Notes: generated from the letters alone by a model not told the origin. Counted from the first letter of the stretch, positions 19,859-31,141 are shown. The stretch is 64,000 bases of DNA from Glaciimonas sp. CA11.2 (GCF_034314045.1 NZ_JAVIWL010000001.1:2914001-2978000), one strand, 5' to 3'. Numbers and translations: made by a program.

Positions 19859-21418
19859 ATGTTTTTAAAATATTTTTCTTCGGTGAAGTCATTTATTTCG
19901 ACACCAACGCGCGTCATGTTGGCGCCAGCACTAATCATTATGGGATGCCTACTTCCTATTCAGTATGCTTCAGCGTTTAATTTTAACGACGTTGCGCAAC
20001 GGGCTAAAGCGTTATCAGCTAAGGCTTATGTTAAGCCTGTCCCGGATATACCAAAAGAGGTTGATGATTTAACCCTGGAGCAGTATCGAGACATTCGGTT
20101 CAAGTCTGAAAAATCACCGTGGGCTAGTGCTAAGTTGCCATTTGATTTAGCTTTTTTTCATGAGGGCCACCTGTTTAACCAGCCGGTCAAAATGAATGAG
20201 ATCCTCGGTAAAAACGTACGTGAGATTCGCTTTGATCCCAACAATTTTACCTATGGCGCAAATAAAATAGATCCAAGTAAATTGCGCGGGCTTGGGTTTG
20301 CTGGCTTCCGTGTTCATTACCCGCTTAATAACACCAGTTATAAAGATGAAGTGTTGTCGTTCTTGGGCGCAAGCTATTTCCGTGCTATCGGCAAGGATCA
20401 GCGCTATGGATTATCGGCGCGCGGATTGGCGGTTGACACTGCGTTGAACTCGGGCGAAGAATTTCCGCAGTTTGTAGAATTTTGGATTGAACGGCCAAAA
20501 GCCGGTGATAAACAACTGACGATCTACGCATTGCTTAATTCGCGTCGGGTGACTGGCGCATATAGCTTTATTCTGAAGCCCGGAGTTGATACGGCGATTG
20601 AGGTCAAAGCGCAACTTTATTTGCGCGAAAACGTGAGCAAATTAGGCATTGCACCGCTTACAAGTATGTTTTTATATGGCAAAAATCAACGGTCACCTGT
20701 TGAAGATTATCGGCCAGAAGTGCATGATTCAGATGGGTTATTGGTAGCGTCTGGCACTGGCGAGTGGATTTGGCGACCATTGGTTAATCCTAAACGTTTG
20801 CTGGTCACGTCTTACACCTTGAGTAATCCGATTGGTTTTGGGTTGATGCAGCGCGAGCGTAACTTTGCCGCGTATCAAGATCTTAGCTCGCGCTACGAAA
20901 AAGGGCCGAGTGCCTGGGTTCAGCCCAAAGGAAAGTGGGGCTCTGGGAGAGTCGAGTTAGTGCAGATCCCGACACCGGATGAAACAAATGACAATATTGT
21001 TGCTTATTGGGTACCTGATACCCCGCCAAAAGTGGGCCAACCTTTCAACATTGAGTACACACTTTTATGGCAAAAAGACGCTGAGAAGAGTTCACCTTTA
21101 TCATGGGTAACGCAAACGCGACGCGGCAATGGGTTTCAGGCTAAGCCTGATGACAGTATCGGTTTGTTAGTAGATTTTGAGGGTCCGGCCTTTAAGAAGC
21201 TGCCTGAAAACACAAAATTGGATGCGGTTGTCAGTGTTGATGATAACGGCAAACTATTGAGCAGCGAAGCGGTCAAAAATGAAGCTACCGGCGGGTGGCG
21301 CATCAATATCAAGTTGCGCCGGAACGAAGAAAATAAACCGGTCGAGATACGTGCTTTCTTGCGTAACGCCAATACAACCTTATCTGAAACGTGGAGTTAC
21401 ATATTACCGCCCAACTAG
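19859..21418 (+). CDS. opgG: OpgG, periplasmic glucan biosynthesis protein
   Basis: Periplasmic protein needed with OpgH to make osmoregulated periplasmic glucans (branching/backbone transfer). 519 aa from ATG 19859: a signal peptide with hydrophobic core [13 protein letters not shown] and cleavage after YASA, then the MdoG beta-sandwich region ([51 protein letters not shown]-like [14 protein letters not shown]). The frame extends to a GTG at 19820; GGGAA lies a few bases before the ATG I chose. opgH overlaps its last 28 nt, so the pair is one transcript. Confidence 0.94.
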   Translation: MFLKYFSSVKSFISTPTRVMLAPALIIMGCLLPIQYASAFNFNDVAQRAKALSAKAYVKPVPDIPKEVDDLTLEQYRDIRFKSEKSPWASAKLPFDLAFFHEGHLFNQPVKMNEILGKNVREIRFDPNNFTYGANKIDPSKLRGLGFAGFRVHYPLNNTSYKDEVLSFLGASYFRAIGKDQRYGLSARGLAVDTALNSGEEFPQFVEFWIERPKAGDKQLTIYALLNSRRVTGAYSFILKPGVDTAIEVKAQLYLRENVSKLGIAPLTSMFLYGKNQRSPVEDYRPEVHDSDGLLVASGTGEWIWRPLVNPKRLLVTSYTLSNPIGFGLMQRERNFAAYQDLSSRYEKGPSAWVQPKGKWGSGRVELVQIPTPDETNDNIVAYWVPDTPPKVGQPFNIEYTLLWQKDAEKSSPLSWVTQTRRGNGFQAKPDDSIGLLVDFEGPAFKKLPENTKLDAVVSVDDNGKLLSSEAVKNEATGGWRINIKLRRNEENKPVEIRAFLRNANTTLSETWSYILPPN

Positions 21419-24096
21419 CGCTCAAGCCAGTATCGCAGGTGATTGACGAACATTCGCCTAGCGATTCCTATCTCCAGCGCCTTCCTCTGTCGCCGCGGCA
21501 GCGTAAGCTGTTGTCCGAGCGAATGCATTTTAGTCCGTCAGCGACATCGACCGAAGAAATGGCCGCGTTGCACCTGGCGCTGGCCGAGATTGACGATGCC
21601 AGCAGTGTTTCTAATGCAACTAATCCGGCATATGCATCAATCGCCAATCGTTTGCAGTTGGCGTATGGAGTTCCGCAGGACGTTGATAGCCTGTCTGACA
21701 GCGTATCGGGTACGGTTTTAAACAATCCATCTGACAATGTATCAAACTATAACGGCTCGTCCGGGGAAGACAATCGTGATTCTACGGGCTTGACACCGGA
21801 GATCGTTACTGATGCAAGTGGCAGAACACGGATAACAATTGCGCTGCCATTGAAGCGGACGCCGATCGTTGCTCGTCCTTGGGGGACGTTGAATCCTATC
21901 GTGCGCTGGATCGAAAACGCTAATCGCGCCTTTGATCGCCGCCCGAGCTTGAAATCCAGAAGGCGTGCGACGGCGCAGGAAACCGCGCAACAAACTAGTG
22001 TTGAACACCCCGTCCTGAAAGAGAAAACGCACGATCCACGTGGGATCTGGCGACACAATGGAAATCTGCGCCGCCTCGTGTTAGTCATGTTGATGTTGGC
22101 ACAGACGGTGGTTGCCACCTATTTCATGAGTACGGTGCTGCCGTACCATGGCACTAAACCATTGGAGATGCTGACTCTCGTCCTGTTTGCGATTCTGTTT
22201 TGCTGGGTTTCGGCGGGATTCTGGACTGCGATGGCAGGTTTTCTGGTTTTGATGCGCGGGACCGATCGCTACGTTATTTCGCGGGAAGATGCGGCGCCTG
22301 GGCCGATTGCTGGCAATGTGAGAACGGCGATTGTCATGCCGATCTGTAATGAGGACGTCAATCGCGTATTTGCTGGGTTGCGTGCGACGTATGAGTCGGT
22401 ATTGCAAAGTGGTGAGTTGGATCGTTTCGATTTCTTTGTACTAAGCGATAGCGGTGATCCCGATATCTGCACTGCAGAACTGGATGCATGGGTAACTTTA
22501 TGTCGCACGCTCGGGGGATTTGGTCGTATTTTTTATCGACACCGTCGCCGTCGGGTTAAGCGCAAGAGTGGCAATATCGACGATTTCTGCCGCCGTTGGG
22601 GTGCGAATTATGATTACATGATTGTGCTGGACGCCGATAGTGTCATGAGCGGCACCTGTCTGACGACACTCGTGCGTTTGATGGAAGCAAATTCAAGCGC
22701 TGGTATTATTCAGACCGCGCCGCGTGCCGCTGGCCGCGATACTTTGTATGCGCGGATTCAACAGTTTTCTACACGCGTATATGGGCCGTTGTTCACCGCA
22801 GGTTTGCATTACTGGCAATTGGGCGAGTCGCACTATTGGGGCCACAACGCGATTATCCGGTTGACGCCTTTCATGAAGTATTGCGCTCTCGCACCGCTGC
22901 CTGGCGAAGGATCGTTGGCCGGTGAAATTCTGTCACATGACTTTGTCGAAGCGGCATTGATGCGACGCGCTGGTTGGGGCGTCTGGATTGCTTATGATCT
23001 GGCTGGTAGTTTTGAGGAAATGCCGCCAAATCTATTGGATGAACTTAAGCGCGATCGCCGTTGGTGTCAGGGAAATCTGATGAATTTCCGATTATTTCTG
23101 GCGCGCGGCATGCATGGTGTTCATCGTGCAGTATTTGTTACCGGTGTGATGGCGTACATTTCGGCACCACTTTGGTTCGGATTTTTAGTATTGTCGACGG
23201 CGTTGCTTGCCATGCATACGTTGATTGCACCTGAATATTTTGTGACCCCGGGTCAACTATTTCCCGTGTGGCCGGAATGGCATCCTGAGAAGGCGTTAAC
23301 TTTATTTAGCGCAACAGCGACGCTGTTATTTCTTCCTAAAATCTTGAGCGTCATTTTGATTTGGGCTAAAGGCGCACGTGAGTTTGGCGGTGTTGTCCGG
23401 CTAACGATGGGCATGATCATTGAATTGTTGTTTTCTATGATGCTGGCCCCGGTCAGGATGTTATTCCACACGCGCTTTGTGGTCGGTGCTTTTCTTGGAT
23501 GGGCGATTAGCTGGAAGTCACCGCCTCGCGAAGATACGGAAACCACTTGGGGCGAGGCAGTTCGGCGACACGGCTGGCACACGGCGCTGGGGATAGCGTG
23601 GGGCGCAGGTGTATTCTTTTTGGAACCATCATTTTTGTGGTGGTTATTGCCGATTGTCGGCTCTCTGGTGCTTTCGATTCCATTATCAGTATTTTCAAGC
23701 CGAGTTTCATTGGGGCGCAGTTTCCGCCACGCTGGGTTATTTGTGATTCCGGAAGAGGTCGATTTACCACCCGAACTTGCCGCGACTACGGCATATAACG
23801 AGGCAAGCAGACGCTTGGCTGGTTTTACTGAAGCAGTGGTTGATCCAATTATTAACGCATTGGTCTGTGCTTCGGTCACGGCGCGGCCAAATATTCCTGC
23901 CGCTAGTGTCGCAGCGCATGCCGCGTTAATCAAAGCAGCATTGATCCATGGACCCGATAGTTTATCCTCTGGCCAAAAAAGTGCTGTACTGGATAATCCA
24001 TTGATGTTGTCGCAATTGCATTTGGACGTATGGAGTGCACCAGAGGCCAATCGCTTGTGGATGGGATTGACCGAAAGAAACGTTGCCTCTTCCTAG
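21391..24096 (+). CDS. opgH: OpgH, membrane glucan glucosyltransferase
   Basis: Inner-membrane GT2 glucosyltransferase polymerising UDP-glucose into the glucan backbone. 901 aa, longer than E. coli OpgH (847). Two hydrophobic segments near 230-295 ([13 protein letters not shown]), then the cytosolic GT-A domain with [25 protein letters not shown] and the processivity box [10 protein letters not shown], then several membrane segments ([12 protein letters not shown] onward). The start is uncertain: GTG at 21391 overlaps opgG by 28 nt and lacks a Shine-Dalgarno; GTG at 21439 is an alternative. Overlap suggests translational coupling. Confidence 0.93.
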   Translation: MELHITAQLALKPVSQVIDEHSPSDSYLQRLPLSPRQRKLLSERMHFSPSATSTEEMAALHLALAEIDDASSVSNATNPAYASIANRLQLAYGVPQDVDSLSDSVSGTVLNNPSDNVSNYNGSSGEDNRDSTGLTPEIVTDASGRTRITIALPLKRTPIVARPWGTLNPIVRWIENANRAFDRRPSLKSRRRATAQETAQQTSVEHPVLKEKTHDPRGIWRHNGNLRRLVLVMLMLAQTVVATYFMSTVLPYHGTKPLEMLTLVLFAILFCWVSAGFWTAMAGFLVLMRGTDRYVISREDAAPGPIAGNVRTAIVMPICNEDVNRVFAGLRATYESVLQSGELDRFDFFVLSDSGDPDICTAELDAWVTLCRTLGGFGRIFYRHRRRRVKRKSGNIDDFCRRWGANYDYMIVLDADSVMSGTCLTTLVRLMEANSSAGIIQTAPRAAGRDTLYARIQQFSTRVYGPLFTAGLHYWQLGESHYWGHNAIIRLTPFMKYCALAPLPGEGSLAGEILSHDFVEAALMRRAGWGVWIAYDLAGSFEEMPPNLLDELKRDRRWCQGNLMNFRLFLARGMHGVHRAVFVTGVMAYISAPLWFGFLVLSTALLAMHTLIAPEYFVTPGQLFPVWPEWHPEKALTLFSATATLLFLPKILSVILIWAKGAREFGGVVRLTMGMIIELLFSMMLAPVRMLFHTRFVVGAFLGWAISWKSPPREDTETTWGEAVRRHGWHTALGIAWGAGVFFLEPSFLWWLLPIVGSLVLSIPLSVFSSRVSLGRSFRHAGLFVIPEEVDLPPELAATTAYNEASRRLAGFTEAVVDPIINALVCASVTARPNIPAASVAAHAALIKAALIHGPDSLSSGQKSAVLDNPLMLSQLHLDVWSAPEANRLWMGLTERNVASS

Positions 24097-24617
24097 TGAG
24101 CGTCTTTGCGTTTCTATTGCAATCAGATTACTCAACCTGATTATTTGTGTTTGAGCATGGCATCTTAAAAGAATATGCATCCTTTTAAGATGCCCTGATA
24201 GGCATTCAAAATGCAGAGGTACAGTGCCGGTTCGGGTGACGGAGTCTTTAAATTAACGTCTGATTAAGCGTTTTATGAAGCGCCTGATTAAGCGCTCAGG
24301 ACAATAAAATTCAGTCACTAAAGTGACTTCGGTATTAATAGCGAATGGGCCTGACTCCCCTAAATGTTAGTGCGTTTCGTAACAACTGTTACCATTCTGT
24401 TTTGGCGCACGACGGAGTATTTTGGTTATTCCGTCTAAAATACGGGTTGTATTTCAAATACGCGGATTGTGTTTTTTCGTCATGTTTGTCAAAAAATTAA
24501 TCTACGTCACACCCTTAGTTATGTATTTATTATTCGCCCGACGCAGACCTTTGGTCAACGCTTGGGCTATTTGTGATTCTAGCCAGCTATTTTTTTGTTT
24601 ATTTTGACGTGCTACCA
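24097..24617. other. opgH to efflux-adaptor intergenic region
   Basis: About 520 nt, AT-rich, with the 13-bp hairpin at 24159-24194, a repeated CTGATTAAGCG motif near 24260-24295, and a small stem AGTCACT-AA-AGTGACT at 24313-24328. No convincing gene. Confidence 0.45.
24159..24194 (+). terminator. strong hairpin after opgH, possible terminator
   Basis: Perfect 13-bp inverted repeat GGCATCTTAAAAG (24159-24171) / CTTTTAAGATGCC (24182-24194) with a 10-nt loop. No T-run follows, so it may be a transcript-stabilising structure rather than an intrinsic terminator. Confidence 0.45.
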
Positions 24618-26036
24618 ATGACTGTTGATCAGACCAAAGCTTTACCTATTGCCTCTCGTTTTTCTTCTCGGCTATTTCGTCGCAGCAGTCTTGCTGTCGG
24701 ATTGTCGCTCGTAGTCGTGCTTAGCGCAGGGGTTGTAATTGCGCAAGTGTTGCAACAGCCGAAGCCGGTATCGGCCATCAATCCTGAGATGGGACCGCCA
24801 GCGCCAATCAAGTTCGATACGGTGACTATTCAGCGCGGGGATATTCAACAGACGGTTGAGGCGGGCGGAAAGCTCCAACTTTACAAATACGCTGATGCCA
24901 ACGCGCAGGTAACCGGACAAATCAAGGATGTGCTGGTTGCCGTCGGCGATACGGTGCAGATCGGCAAGATGGTTGTTGAAATTACACCAACTTTACAGCC
25001 CGCCAAAGTCGAAACCAATCGTGCTCAAATGGCGCGGTTACAGGCTGAACTGGCAGACCAGCGCGCGCAGATGGATTTTGCTGAATTGCAGTTTAAACGC
25101 CAAACGCAACTCAAAGCGCAAAACGCCACGCGTGAAGAATCTTTTGAGTCCAGCCGCATGAGTATGTCCTCTGCGAGCGCCCGCGTGGATGCTATTAATG
25201 CACAGATTCGCCAGGTTGAGGCCACACTTAAATTCGACGAGGAGAGTCGTCAGCACACGCAGGTATTGGCGCCTATTTCGGGAACGGTAGTTGCTCTGAA
25301 TGCCCGCGCAGGACAATCGGTTGGTGCACCGCTGCCGGTTGTTCCACTGATGCGTATTGCCGATTTGTCAAAAATGACTGTTCAGGCGCGTGTTGCCGAA
25401 ATTGATGTTACGCGTTTGCGGCGCGGCATGACGGCGAATTTTACGACGCCGGGTTATCCGGGAAAACAATGGTCAGGCAAGTTACGTCAGGTAATTCCTG
25501 TACCCGCAGATGGATCGGGCGAGCAAGGTAAGCAGACTTTTTATAACGTGTTATTTGAAGTCGATAACCCTGATCAGGAATTAATGAGCGGTATGAGTAC
25601 GGAGGTTGAGTTCATCGTGGCACAAGCTAAGGATGCTGTCTTACTGCCAATAAAGCTATTGGCTAAACCTGATAGCGATGGCATTTATAGCGCTAATGTC
25701 TTGGATAGCAATCAACAACTCAGTGTGCGGAAGCTAAAAATTGGCATACGAAATCAGCAACAAGTACAAGTTTTATCCGGTTTAGCAGCCGGCGAACAGT
25801 TGCTAGTTGGACCTGTTCCTGCTGTACTGCTTAAGCCTAAACCGGTGAGTCCGCCAGTTACGCCCGCCGCGGCTGCAACTCCCGCAACTACAAGCGATGC
25901 GACCAATTCGTCGAATGCAAACAAGTCGGTGACTCCCGCGGCAGCATCATTTTCGACACTGATTCCACAGCCTAAAAATGTTATTTCGCCAAGTAATCCG
26001 TCAAATGGTGCAAGCGTTACATCGGTAACGCGTTAA
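24618..26036 (+). CDS. MacA-like efflux periplasmic adaptor (HlyD/RND membrane-fusion family)
   Basis: Membrane-fusion subunit bridging an inner-membrane pump to an outer-membrane channel. 472 aa from ATG 24618: an N-terminal membrane anchor (SLAVGLSLVVVLSAGVVIA), a split biotinyl-lipoyl domain (VTGQIKDVLVAVGDTVQIG and LAPISGTVVALNARAGQSVG), an alpha-hairpin coiled coil about 130-215, the beta-barrel and membrane-proximal domain, and a Pro/Ala/Ser/Thr-rich tail. MacA-type features are strongest (YADANAQVTGQI, VRKLKIGIRNQQ). Its stop overlaps the next gene (TAATG). No MacB-type ABC or RND pump gene is adjacent, which is unusual. Confidence 0.88.
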   Translation: MTVDQTKALPIASRFSSRLFRRSSLAVGLSLVVVLSAGVVIAQVLQQPKPVSAINPEMGPPAPIKFDTVTIQRGDIQQTVEAGGKLQLYKYADANAQVTGQIKDVLVAVGDTVQIGKMVVEITPTLQPAKVETNRAQMARLQAELADQRAQMDFAELQFKRQTQLKAQNATREESFESSRMSMSSASARVDAINAQIRQVEATLKFDEESRQHTQVLAPISGTVVALNARAGQSVGAPLPVVPLMRIADLSKMTVQARVAEIDVTRLRRGMTANFTTPGYPGKQWSGKLRQVIPVPADGSGEQGKQTFYNVLFEVDNPDQELMSGMSTEVEFIVAQAKDAVLLPIKLLAKPDSDGIYSANVLDSNQQLSVRKLKIGIRNQQQVQVLSGLAAGEQLLVGPVPAVLLKPKPVSPPVTPAAAATPATTSDATNSSNANKSVTPAAASFSTLIPQPKNVISPSNPSNGASVTSVTR

Positions 26037-27514
26037 TGGAGCCGGACATGCGCCTTTCTCGATTGTTTCACTTGACATTTTTATCCCCTCCGTCCCTGTC
26101 CACATTAATGTTAGGTTTGCTGTGCGCCGTTTTAGCTGGCTGTGCGCACAATATCCCTATATCGGAGCCGCCTCCGGCAGTAGAGATGCCGGCAGGTTGG
26201 ACATTAAGTGGAAAGGCGAGCAACCAGGAGTGGCCCGATAATGACTGGTGGAAGCGTTTTGGCAGCGCTGAGCTAACGCAATTAGTCGATGAGGGCCAGC
26301 ATAGTAATCTCGAGATTGCAGCGGCCCTTGCGCGCGTGCGACAGGCGGAAGCACAAGCACGCATTGCGGGTGCACCGTTATTACCCACTGCTGAATTTTC
26401 TGCCGGTGGTAATCGCGATCTGCCCCTAGGAAATAACGGAAGCGCGAATACTTCGGCAAGCGGACTGTTGCAGGTCAGTTACGAAATTGATTTTTGGGGA
26501 AAGAATAAGGCCAGTCTGGCGTCTGCGGAAGCCTCGTTAAAAGCGAATCGTTATGATCGTCAAACTGTCGCTTTGACCGTCACAAGTGGCATCGTTTCCA
26601 CGTATTTGCAGGTACTGTCATTGCATGACCGAATCAATATCGCGCGTGAGAATGTGGCGAACGCTCAAAGAGTGCTCGTGCTTGTCGAGGCGCAAAGTAG
26701 CGCCGGAGCCGCATCACCACTGGATCTCGCCCGTCAGCGCTCGGCAGTCGCCGGACAAAAGGCTTCGCTTCCAGATTTAATGCAGCAAGAACGTGAGGCG
26801 CAGTCTGCGCTGGCGATTTTGTTAGGTCGGTCATCCCAAACCTTCAAAGTGGCAGATCACGGACTTGACACCATAGGGCTGCCCGATGTGACACCTGGAC
26901 TGCCTTCGGAGTTGCTCTCAAGGCGACCGGATATTCGGCGCGCCGAGGCACAACTTGCGGCGGCCAATGCGAACGTCGCGGTGGCACGTGCTGCTTTGTT
27001 TCCGAGTATTCGCCTGACCGGATCGACGGGCGCACAGAGTAGTGCGTTGTTATCATTATTTAATGGCCCCAACTTGCTCGCCAACGTGGGAACATCCTTG
27101 GTAGCACCGATTTTTGATGCTGGCCTATTGAAAAATCAACGGGATTTGGCAATCGCACAAAAGCAGGAGTTGGTGCAGGTTTATCGGTCAACAGTTATTG
27201 CGGCGCTGTCGGAAGTAGATACCGTGCTGGGTCAGATCAGAAGTCTGGACGAGCAACGTTCATTGAAAACGACCGAAATGGAACAAGCCCGTTTTGCGTT
27301 TAATTTGTCGGAGATTCGCTATCGGGTTGGTGCTGAAGATTTGATGACCGTGCTGGATACGCAACGGGCTTTATCAGACGTGCAGAACGAATTAGGCGCA
27401 TTGAAATTGAAGCGATTACAAGCCACCGTCTCGCTGTATAAGGCGCTTGGTGGCGGCTGGCAGGACGATGCAAGTCACAAGAAAACGCCGACTACCGCCG
27501 GTGCTGGCGCTTAA
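26036..27514 (+). CDS. NodT/OprM-family outer-membrane efflux lipoprotein
   Basis: TolC-like outer-membrane channel of a tripartite exporter. 492 aa with a lipoprotein signal ending in lipobox LAGC (Cys36) and two OEP repeats, including WWKRFGSAELTQLVDEG, NLEIAAALARVRQAEAQ, YEIDFWGKNKASLASA and LLSRRPDIRRAEAQLAAANA. The ATG shares one base with the adaptor stop, so the two are translationally coupled and surely work together. A second ATG four codons on is possible. Confidence 0.93.
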   Translation: MEPDMRLSRLFHLTFLSPPSLSTLMLGLLCAVLAGCAHNIPISEPPPAVEMPAGWTLSGKASNQEWPDNDWWKRFGSAELTQLVDEGQHSNLEIAAALARVRQAEAQARIAGAPLLPTAEFSAGGNRDLPLGNNGSANTSASGLLQVSYEIDFWGKNKASLASAEASLKANRYDRQTVALTVTSGIVSTYLQVLSLHDRINIARENVANAQRVLVLVEAQSSAGAASPLDLARQRSAVAGQKASLPDLMQQEREAQSALAILLGRSSQTFKVADHGLDTIGLPDVTPGLPSELLSRRPDIRRAEAQLAAANANVAVARAALFPSIRLTGSTGAQSSALLSLFNGPNLLANVGTSLVAPIFDAGLLKNQRDLAIAQKQELVQVYRSTVIAALSEVDTVLGQIRSLDEQRSLKTTEMEQARFAFNLSEIRYRVGAEDLMTVLDTQRALSDVQNELGALKLKRLQATVSLYKALGGGWQDDASHKKTPTTAGAGA

Positions 27515-27753
27515 AATAATTGGAACGTGGTTAATATTTTGTCGGTGGAAAATAAACATAAGCCGACGATTTTGATGGCTAGTGATAGCAAATTTTGATC
27601 AACGCCGCAGCGAGATTTTTTTTGTCTTTTCCCAGGCTTTAAAAATTAAGCATAGGTAATTCCTGCTGCCTGATTGTTTGCGGATGAGCGATGCGACAAA
27701 ATCAGTCTGCCACCGCAAGCCGTCACACTCGCACGGCATGGTCGGCAGCGATT

Positions 27754-28728
27754 TTAGACGGCCATCGGGGCAGTCAGTGGTGCATGATGTTGATAGCTAT
27801 CAAGCGAAAAGTCACCAGGTTCGATTTTTTCTAGCCATTCCGGTTCGTATTTTCCTGTTTTTGCAAAATCAGGAATGCGATCCGATATCACCAGATTCGG
27901 GGCTGGATGGGGCGCACGTTGGAGTTGCTCATTCAGCATGCTCAAATGGTTCTCATAAATATGCGCATCGCCTATGAAGTAGGTGAACCACTTCGGCGTA
28001 TAGCCAGTGAGCCGTGCGACTAGATGCAATAATGCAGCACCTTCAGCGAGATTAAATGGCGTACCTAAACCGATGTCATTACTTCGTATGTAGAGGCAAA
28101 GCGATATTTCTTTAGTCGCGGCATTGGGCAAAAATTGGTATAAAAGATGACACGCCGGAAGTGCAATGGCATCCAGATCGGCACAATTCCAACCGTGAAA
28201 TAAAATACGCCGACTACCTGGATTTTCCATAATTGTGTCCAGACAATCGCGAAGCTGGTCAATCGCTTTGTATAAAAGAACTTTTTCTTTCCCGTCCTCT
28301 TGTAAAGAGGAAATCAGCCGAAATCCTCTTTGCTGGGCATCTGCGATCTGGCTAACCTCGGTTTTTTCCAATAGTTTATAGGCGGGCCAGGCGCGCCATT
28401 GGACACCGTATACAGGGCCTAGGTCGTCTTCCCCTAGTCGATACGGATTTGCACGCCACGCAGCATTTTCGTTTGCGTTTTGATCCCATACCTTGCATCC
28501 CAATGCGCGAAATTCGGCGGCATTACGAGATGCTCTTAAAAATCCGACTAGTTCACCAACGACGGACTTAAAAGCCAACCTTTTGGTAGTGACAGCCGGA
28601 AATCCCTCTTTTTGAAGGTCGAAGCGCATCATCGCACCCGGCATGCTGATGGTTCTTATTCCTGTACGATTTTCTTGCCAGCTTCCATTGTCCAGAACCA
28701 TTCGTACAAGGTCGAGGTATTGCTTCAT
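27754..28728 (-). CDS. thyA: thymidylate synthase
   Basis: Methylates dUMP to dTMP using methylene-tetrahydrofolate; cytosolic. 324 aa, longer than the 264-aa E. coli enzyme because of an insert around residues 120-165, as in the Burkholderiales form. Motifs: [19 protein letters not shown], the nucleophile Cys193 in [24 protein letters not shown] and the C-terminal [11 protein letters not shown]. It works with Dcd (dUTP supply) and FolA (folate recycling), both in this window. Confidence 0.96.
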   Translation of the reverse strand: MKQYLDLVRMVLDNGSWQENRTGIRTISMPGAMMRFDLQKEGFPAVTTKRLAFKSVVGELVGFLRASRNAAEFRALGCKVWDQNANENAAWRANPYRLGEDDLGPVYGVQWRAWPAYKLLEKTEVSQIADAQQRGFRLISSLQEDGKEKVLLYKAIDQLRDCLDTIMENPGSRRILFHGWNCADLDAIALPACHLLYQFLPNAATKEISLCLYIRSNDIGLGTPFNLAEGAALLHLVARLTGYTPKWFTYFIGDAHIYENHLSMLNEQLQRAPHPAPNLVISDRIPDFAKTGKYEPEWLEKIEPGDFSLDSYQHHAPLTAPMAV

Positions 28729-29316
28729 TGAATTTTTTCTCCGGCTTGCTGCGCGGCGAGAAGTGCCATGCAGCCTATATTGTTGAGGCCTCTAAGTATA
28801 GCGACTCATGCAGTATTCGGCGCGTTTTCCATGCGTTGTTTTGATTTACGGGCGATTCTGTCGATACGAAACTTTAATCTTTCAGAGCAAAAATTTGCTG
28901 CTGCTTTAACATAACAGCTTGCATGTGCACGTAGAACGCTTAACATGTTGTGATGGGTTTTAATCCGAGCAGTTTGTGAGAATAAAAATTGAAAGCAACT
29001 GCACAAAATTTTGAGACTGTTACAAATGATTAAATCTAAACGTGAACTTTTTAGGATTTATCTGTATCTCAAGCAAGTGTCTTTTGTCCCAATACATTTT
29101 TGCGGTACGCTTTAAAGTTGACTCTTGGTAATGTGTCAATCTAATGCAATCCAAATAACGTAATACGCATTACGGCGAAACTTACGACGAAAAACACTCG
29201 CTCGGCTTCGGCTTGTTCAGCGCCGGGTAACGGGGCAGCCAAGTTTAATTATTTTTATCCGTATGTCACTGCATGTTCCAGGCACACAGTGCGTACTATC
29301 ATCATCAGGAGATTTC
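28729..29316. other. thyA-bactofilin divergent intergenic region
   Basis: About 590 nt, AT-rich. It carries the two divergent promoter regions and a small dyad CGTAAT-ACGC-ATTACG at 29159-29174, about 140 nt before the bactofilin start. No gene recognised. Confidence 0.4.
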
Positions 29317-29865
29317 ATGCTTCGTTCAGAAACGCTTTTTGGTAAGCGCGAAACACCGACACCAACTTCCCCTCTCAGCGCAACTAACAATTTGTCGCCG
29401 AATAGCCCGTCTAATTTTCCAAAAGCGGGTAACCAAGTTGGCTCACCAGGCAATTCCATGCTGTCCTCACAACATTCGAACGCTTCCAGCACGAGTGAAG
29501 GCGGCAGTAAATTGATTGTGGGCCCAAATATAAAGCTCAAAGGCGTAGAGATTACCGATTGCGATACGCTGGTCGTTGAAGGCCGCGTTGAAGCCACTAT
29601 GAATTCCCGTGTCATTCACATTGCTGAAAAGGGTGCTTTCATTGGCTCTGCTGAAATCGATTTGGCTGAAATTCATGGTGAATTTAATGGCGACCTGACT
29701 GTACGCGAAAAATTGGTGATTTATGCCACAGGTAAAGTTTCAGGAAAAATTCGGTACGGCAAAGTTGTGATTGAAGAAGGTGGTCAACTGATCGGTGAAG
29801 TTCAGGTTGGCACAGCCTCTGCCAAGGTCGCACCACCTGTTGCGATTGCTTCTAGCAGCGTTTGA
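29317..29865 (+). CDS. bactofilin-family polymer-forming protein
   Basis: Bactofilins assemble into filaments or sheets at the membrane and act as scaffolds in cell shape and envelope processes. 182 aa: a disordered Ser/Pro/Asn-rich N-terminus (about 1-65), then the DUF583 right-handed beta-helix with regular hydrophobic turns (LVVEGRVEATM, IHGEFNGDLTVREKLVIYA, GKVSGKIRYGKVVIEEGGQL). The frame extends to 29263, but CAGGAG 5 nt before the ATG at 29317 decides the start. Monocistronic; no peptidase or cell-wall partner gene is next to it. Confidence 0.9.
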   Translation: MLRSETLFGKRETPTPTSPLSATNNLSPNSPSNFPKAGNQVGSPGNSMLSSQHSNASSTSEGGSKLIVGPNIKLKGVEITDCDTLVVEGRVEATMNSRVIHIAEKGAFIGSAEIDLAEIHGEFNGDLTVREKLVIYATGKVSGKIRYGKVVIEEGGQLIGEVQVGTASAKVAPPVAIASSSV

Positions 29866-30006
29866 CGTATAGATTTAGCGGTGTGACCATGTTATGGCAT
29901 GAATGAGCACATGTTTCTGGTGTGTTTTGAGATTTTTATTTGTTTTTAGGCAATATATTTAAGAGCCGAAGCATTTAAATTTTCACCGTACTTTTCACCT
30001 TACAAG

Positions 30007-30038
30007 CCAGGGCATTCTTTATAGTTTGCCCGGGTTTT
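30007..30038 (+). terminator. possible terminator after the bactofilin gene
   Basis: CCAGGGCA (30007-30014) can pair with TGCCCGGG (30027-30034) with one mismatch, followed by T4. It lies 140 nt past the stop, so it is only a candidate. Confidence 0.4.
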
Positions 30039-30128
30039 GTTTGTCTGCTGAAGGCATGCGACAATGGCAGCCTTCGCCCAAAGCTAAAGTCTTACTGGTA
30101 CGGGCTGGTTTGCAACCCAACAAAAATA

Positions 30129-31001
30129 ATGATGAGCTATCCAGAATATATTCTTACTTTGTCTTGCCTCGATCAGCGCGGTATTGTCCATCGTGTATCG
30201 GGGTTTCTGGCCGAATATGGCTGCAATATTCTCGACTCAGCCCAATACGGGGATGCGCAATCGAACTTATTTTTCATGCGTGTGCATTTTTCCTCGGAAA
30301 ATCCGACCTTGGCTGATGAGGCGTTGCGTGCTTCATTTGCCGCACTTGCGGCGTCCATGCAAATGACGTGGCAACTCAACGACGCAGCTAAAAAGCCACG
30401 CATGTTGTTAATGGTGTCCAAAATCGGTCATTGTTTGAACGATTTGTTGTTTCGCTACAAGAGTGGTTTGCTAGAAGTCGAAATTCCCGCGATTGTCTCC
30501 AATCACACCGATTTTTACCAATTAGCGGCAAGTTACAACATTCCTTTTCACCATTTGCCGCTGGCGAATGGTGCATCTGCGGCGGCTAAATTGGCGCAAG
30601 AAGCACGTATTTTAGAATTGGTCGAAACGAACAACGTTGATTTGGTAGTGTTGGCCCGTTACATGCAGATATTGTCACCCGCGTTGTGCACGGCCTTGAA
30701 AGGACGAGCAATCAATATTCACCACTCTTTTCTGCCTAGTTTCAAAGGTGCAAAACCTTATTATCAGGCGCATGACCGGGGTGTTAAGTTGATCGGTGCC
30801 ACGGCGCACTTTGTGACCGGTGATCTGGATGAAGGCCCGATTATTGAGCAGGATGTGGCGCGGGTTGATCATGCGATGGCACCTGATACATTGACTGCGA
30901 TTGGTCGCGATGTTGAGTCTGTCGTCCTGGCGCGGGCCGTCAAGTGGTTTGTCGAGCATAGAATATTGCTCAATGGTCACAAGACTGTTGTATTTAAATA
31001 A
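30129..31001 (+). CDS. purU: formyltetrahydrofolate deformylase
   Basis: Hydrolyses 10-formyl-THF to THF and formate, balancing one-carbon pools and feeding formate to PurT. 290 aa: an N-terminal ACT domain (LSCLDQRGIVHRVSGFLAEY) and a C-terminal formyltransferase-like domain with NIHHSFLPSFKGAKPY (catalytic His), GATAHFVTGDLDEGPIIEQ. Start ATG 30129 or the adjacent ATG 30132; neither has a clear Shine-Dalgarno. Single gene ending at a strong terminator. Confidence 0.95.
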   Translation: MMSYPEYILTLSCLDQRGIVHRVSGFLAEYGCNILDSAQYGDAQSNLFFMRVHFSSENPTLADEALRASFAALAASMQMTWQLNDAAKKPRMLLMVSKIGHCLNDLLFRYKSGLLEVEIPAIVSNHTDFYQLAASYNIPFHHLPLANGASAAAKLAQEARILELVETNNVDLVVLARYMQILSPALCTALKGRAINIHHSFLPSFKGAKPYYQAHDRGVKLIGATAHFVTGDLDEGPIIEQDVARVDHAMAPDTLTAIGRDVESVVLARAVKWFVEHRILLNGHKTVVFK

Positions 31002-31141
31002 GCAGTGTGCGATTGCAACATCGCCGGTCGGCTAGGCCTGTCTATCGCGGTTCGTATGGTTGATAGACATTTATCGACAATTGGACTTTAGGCATGCACG
31101 CGCTTGTACGACACAATTAATCGTACTTTTATGGAGTATAG

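Noticed and set aside
23253..24050. 265-codon minus-strand frame inside opgH
   Set aside because: Antisense shadow of the opgH membrane region; composition (many Asn, Thr, Ala) is typical of a reversed coding strand.
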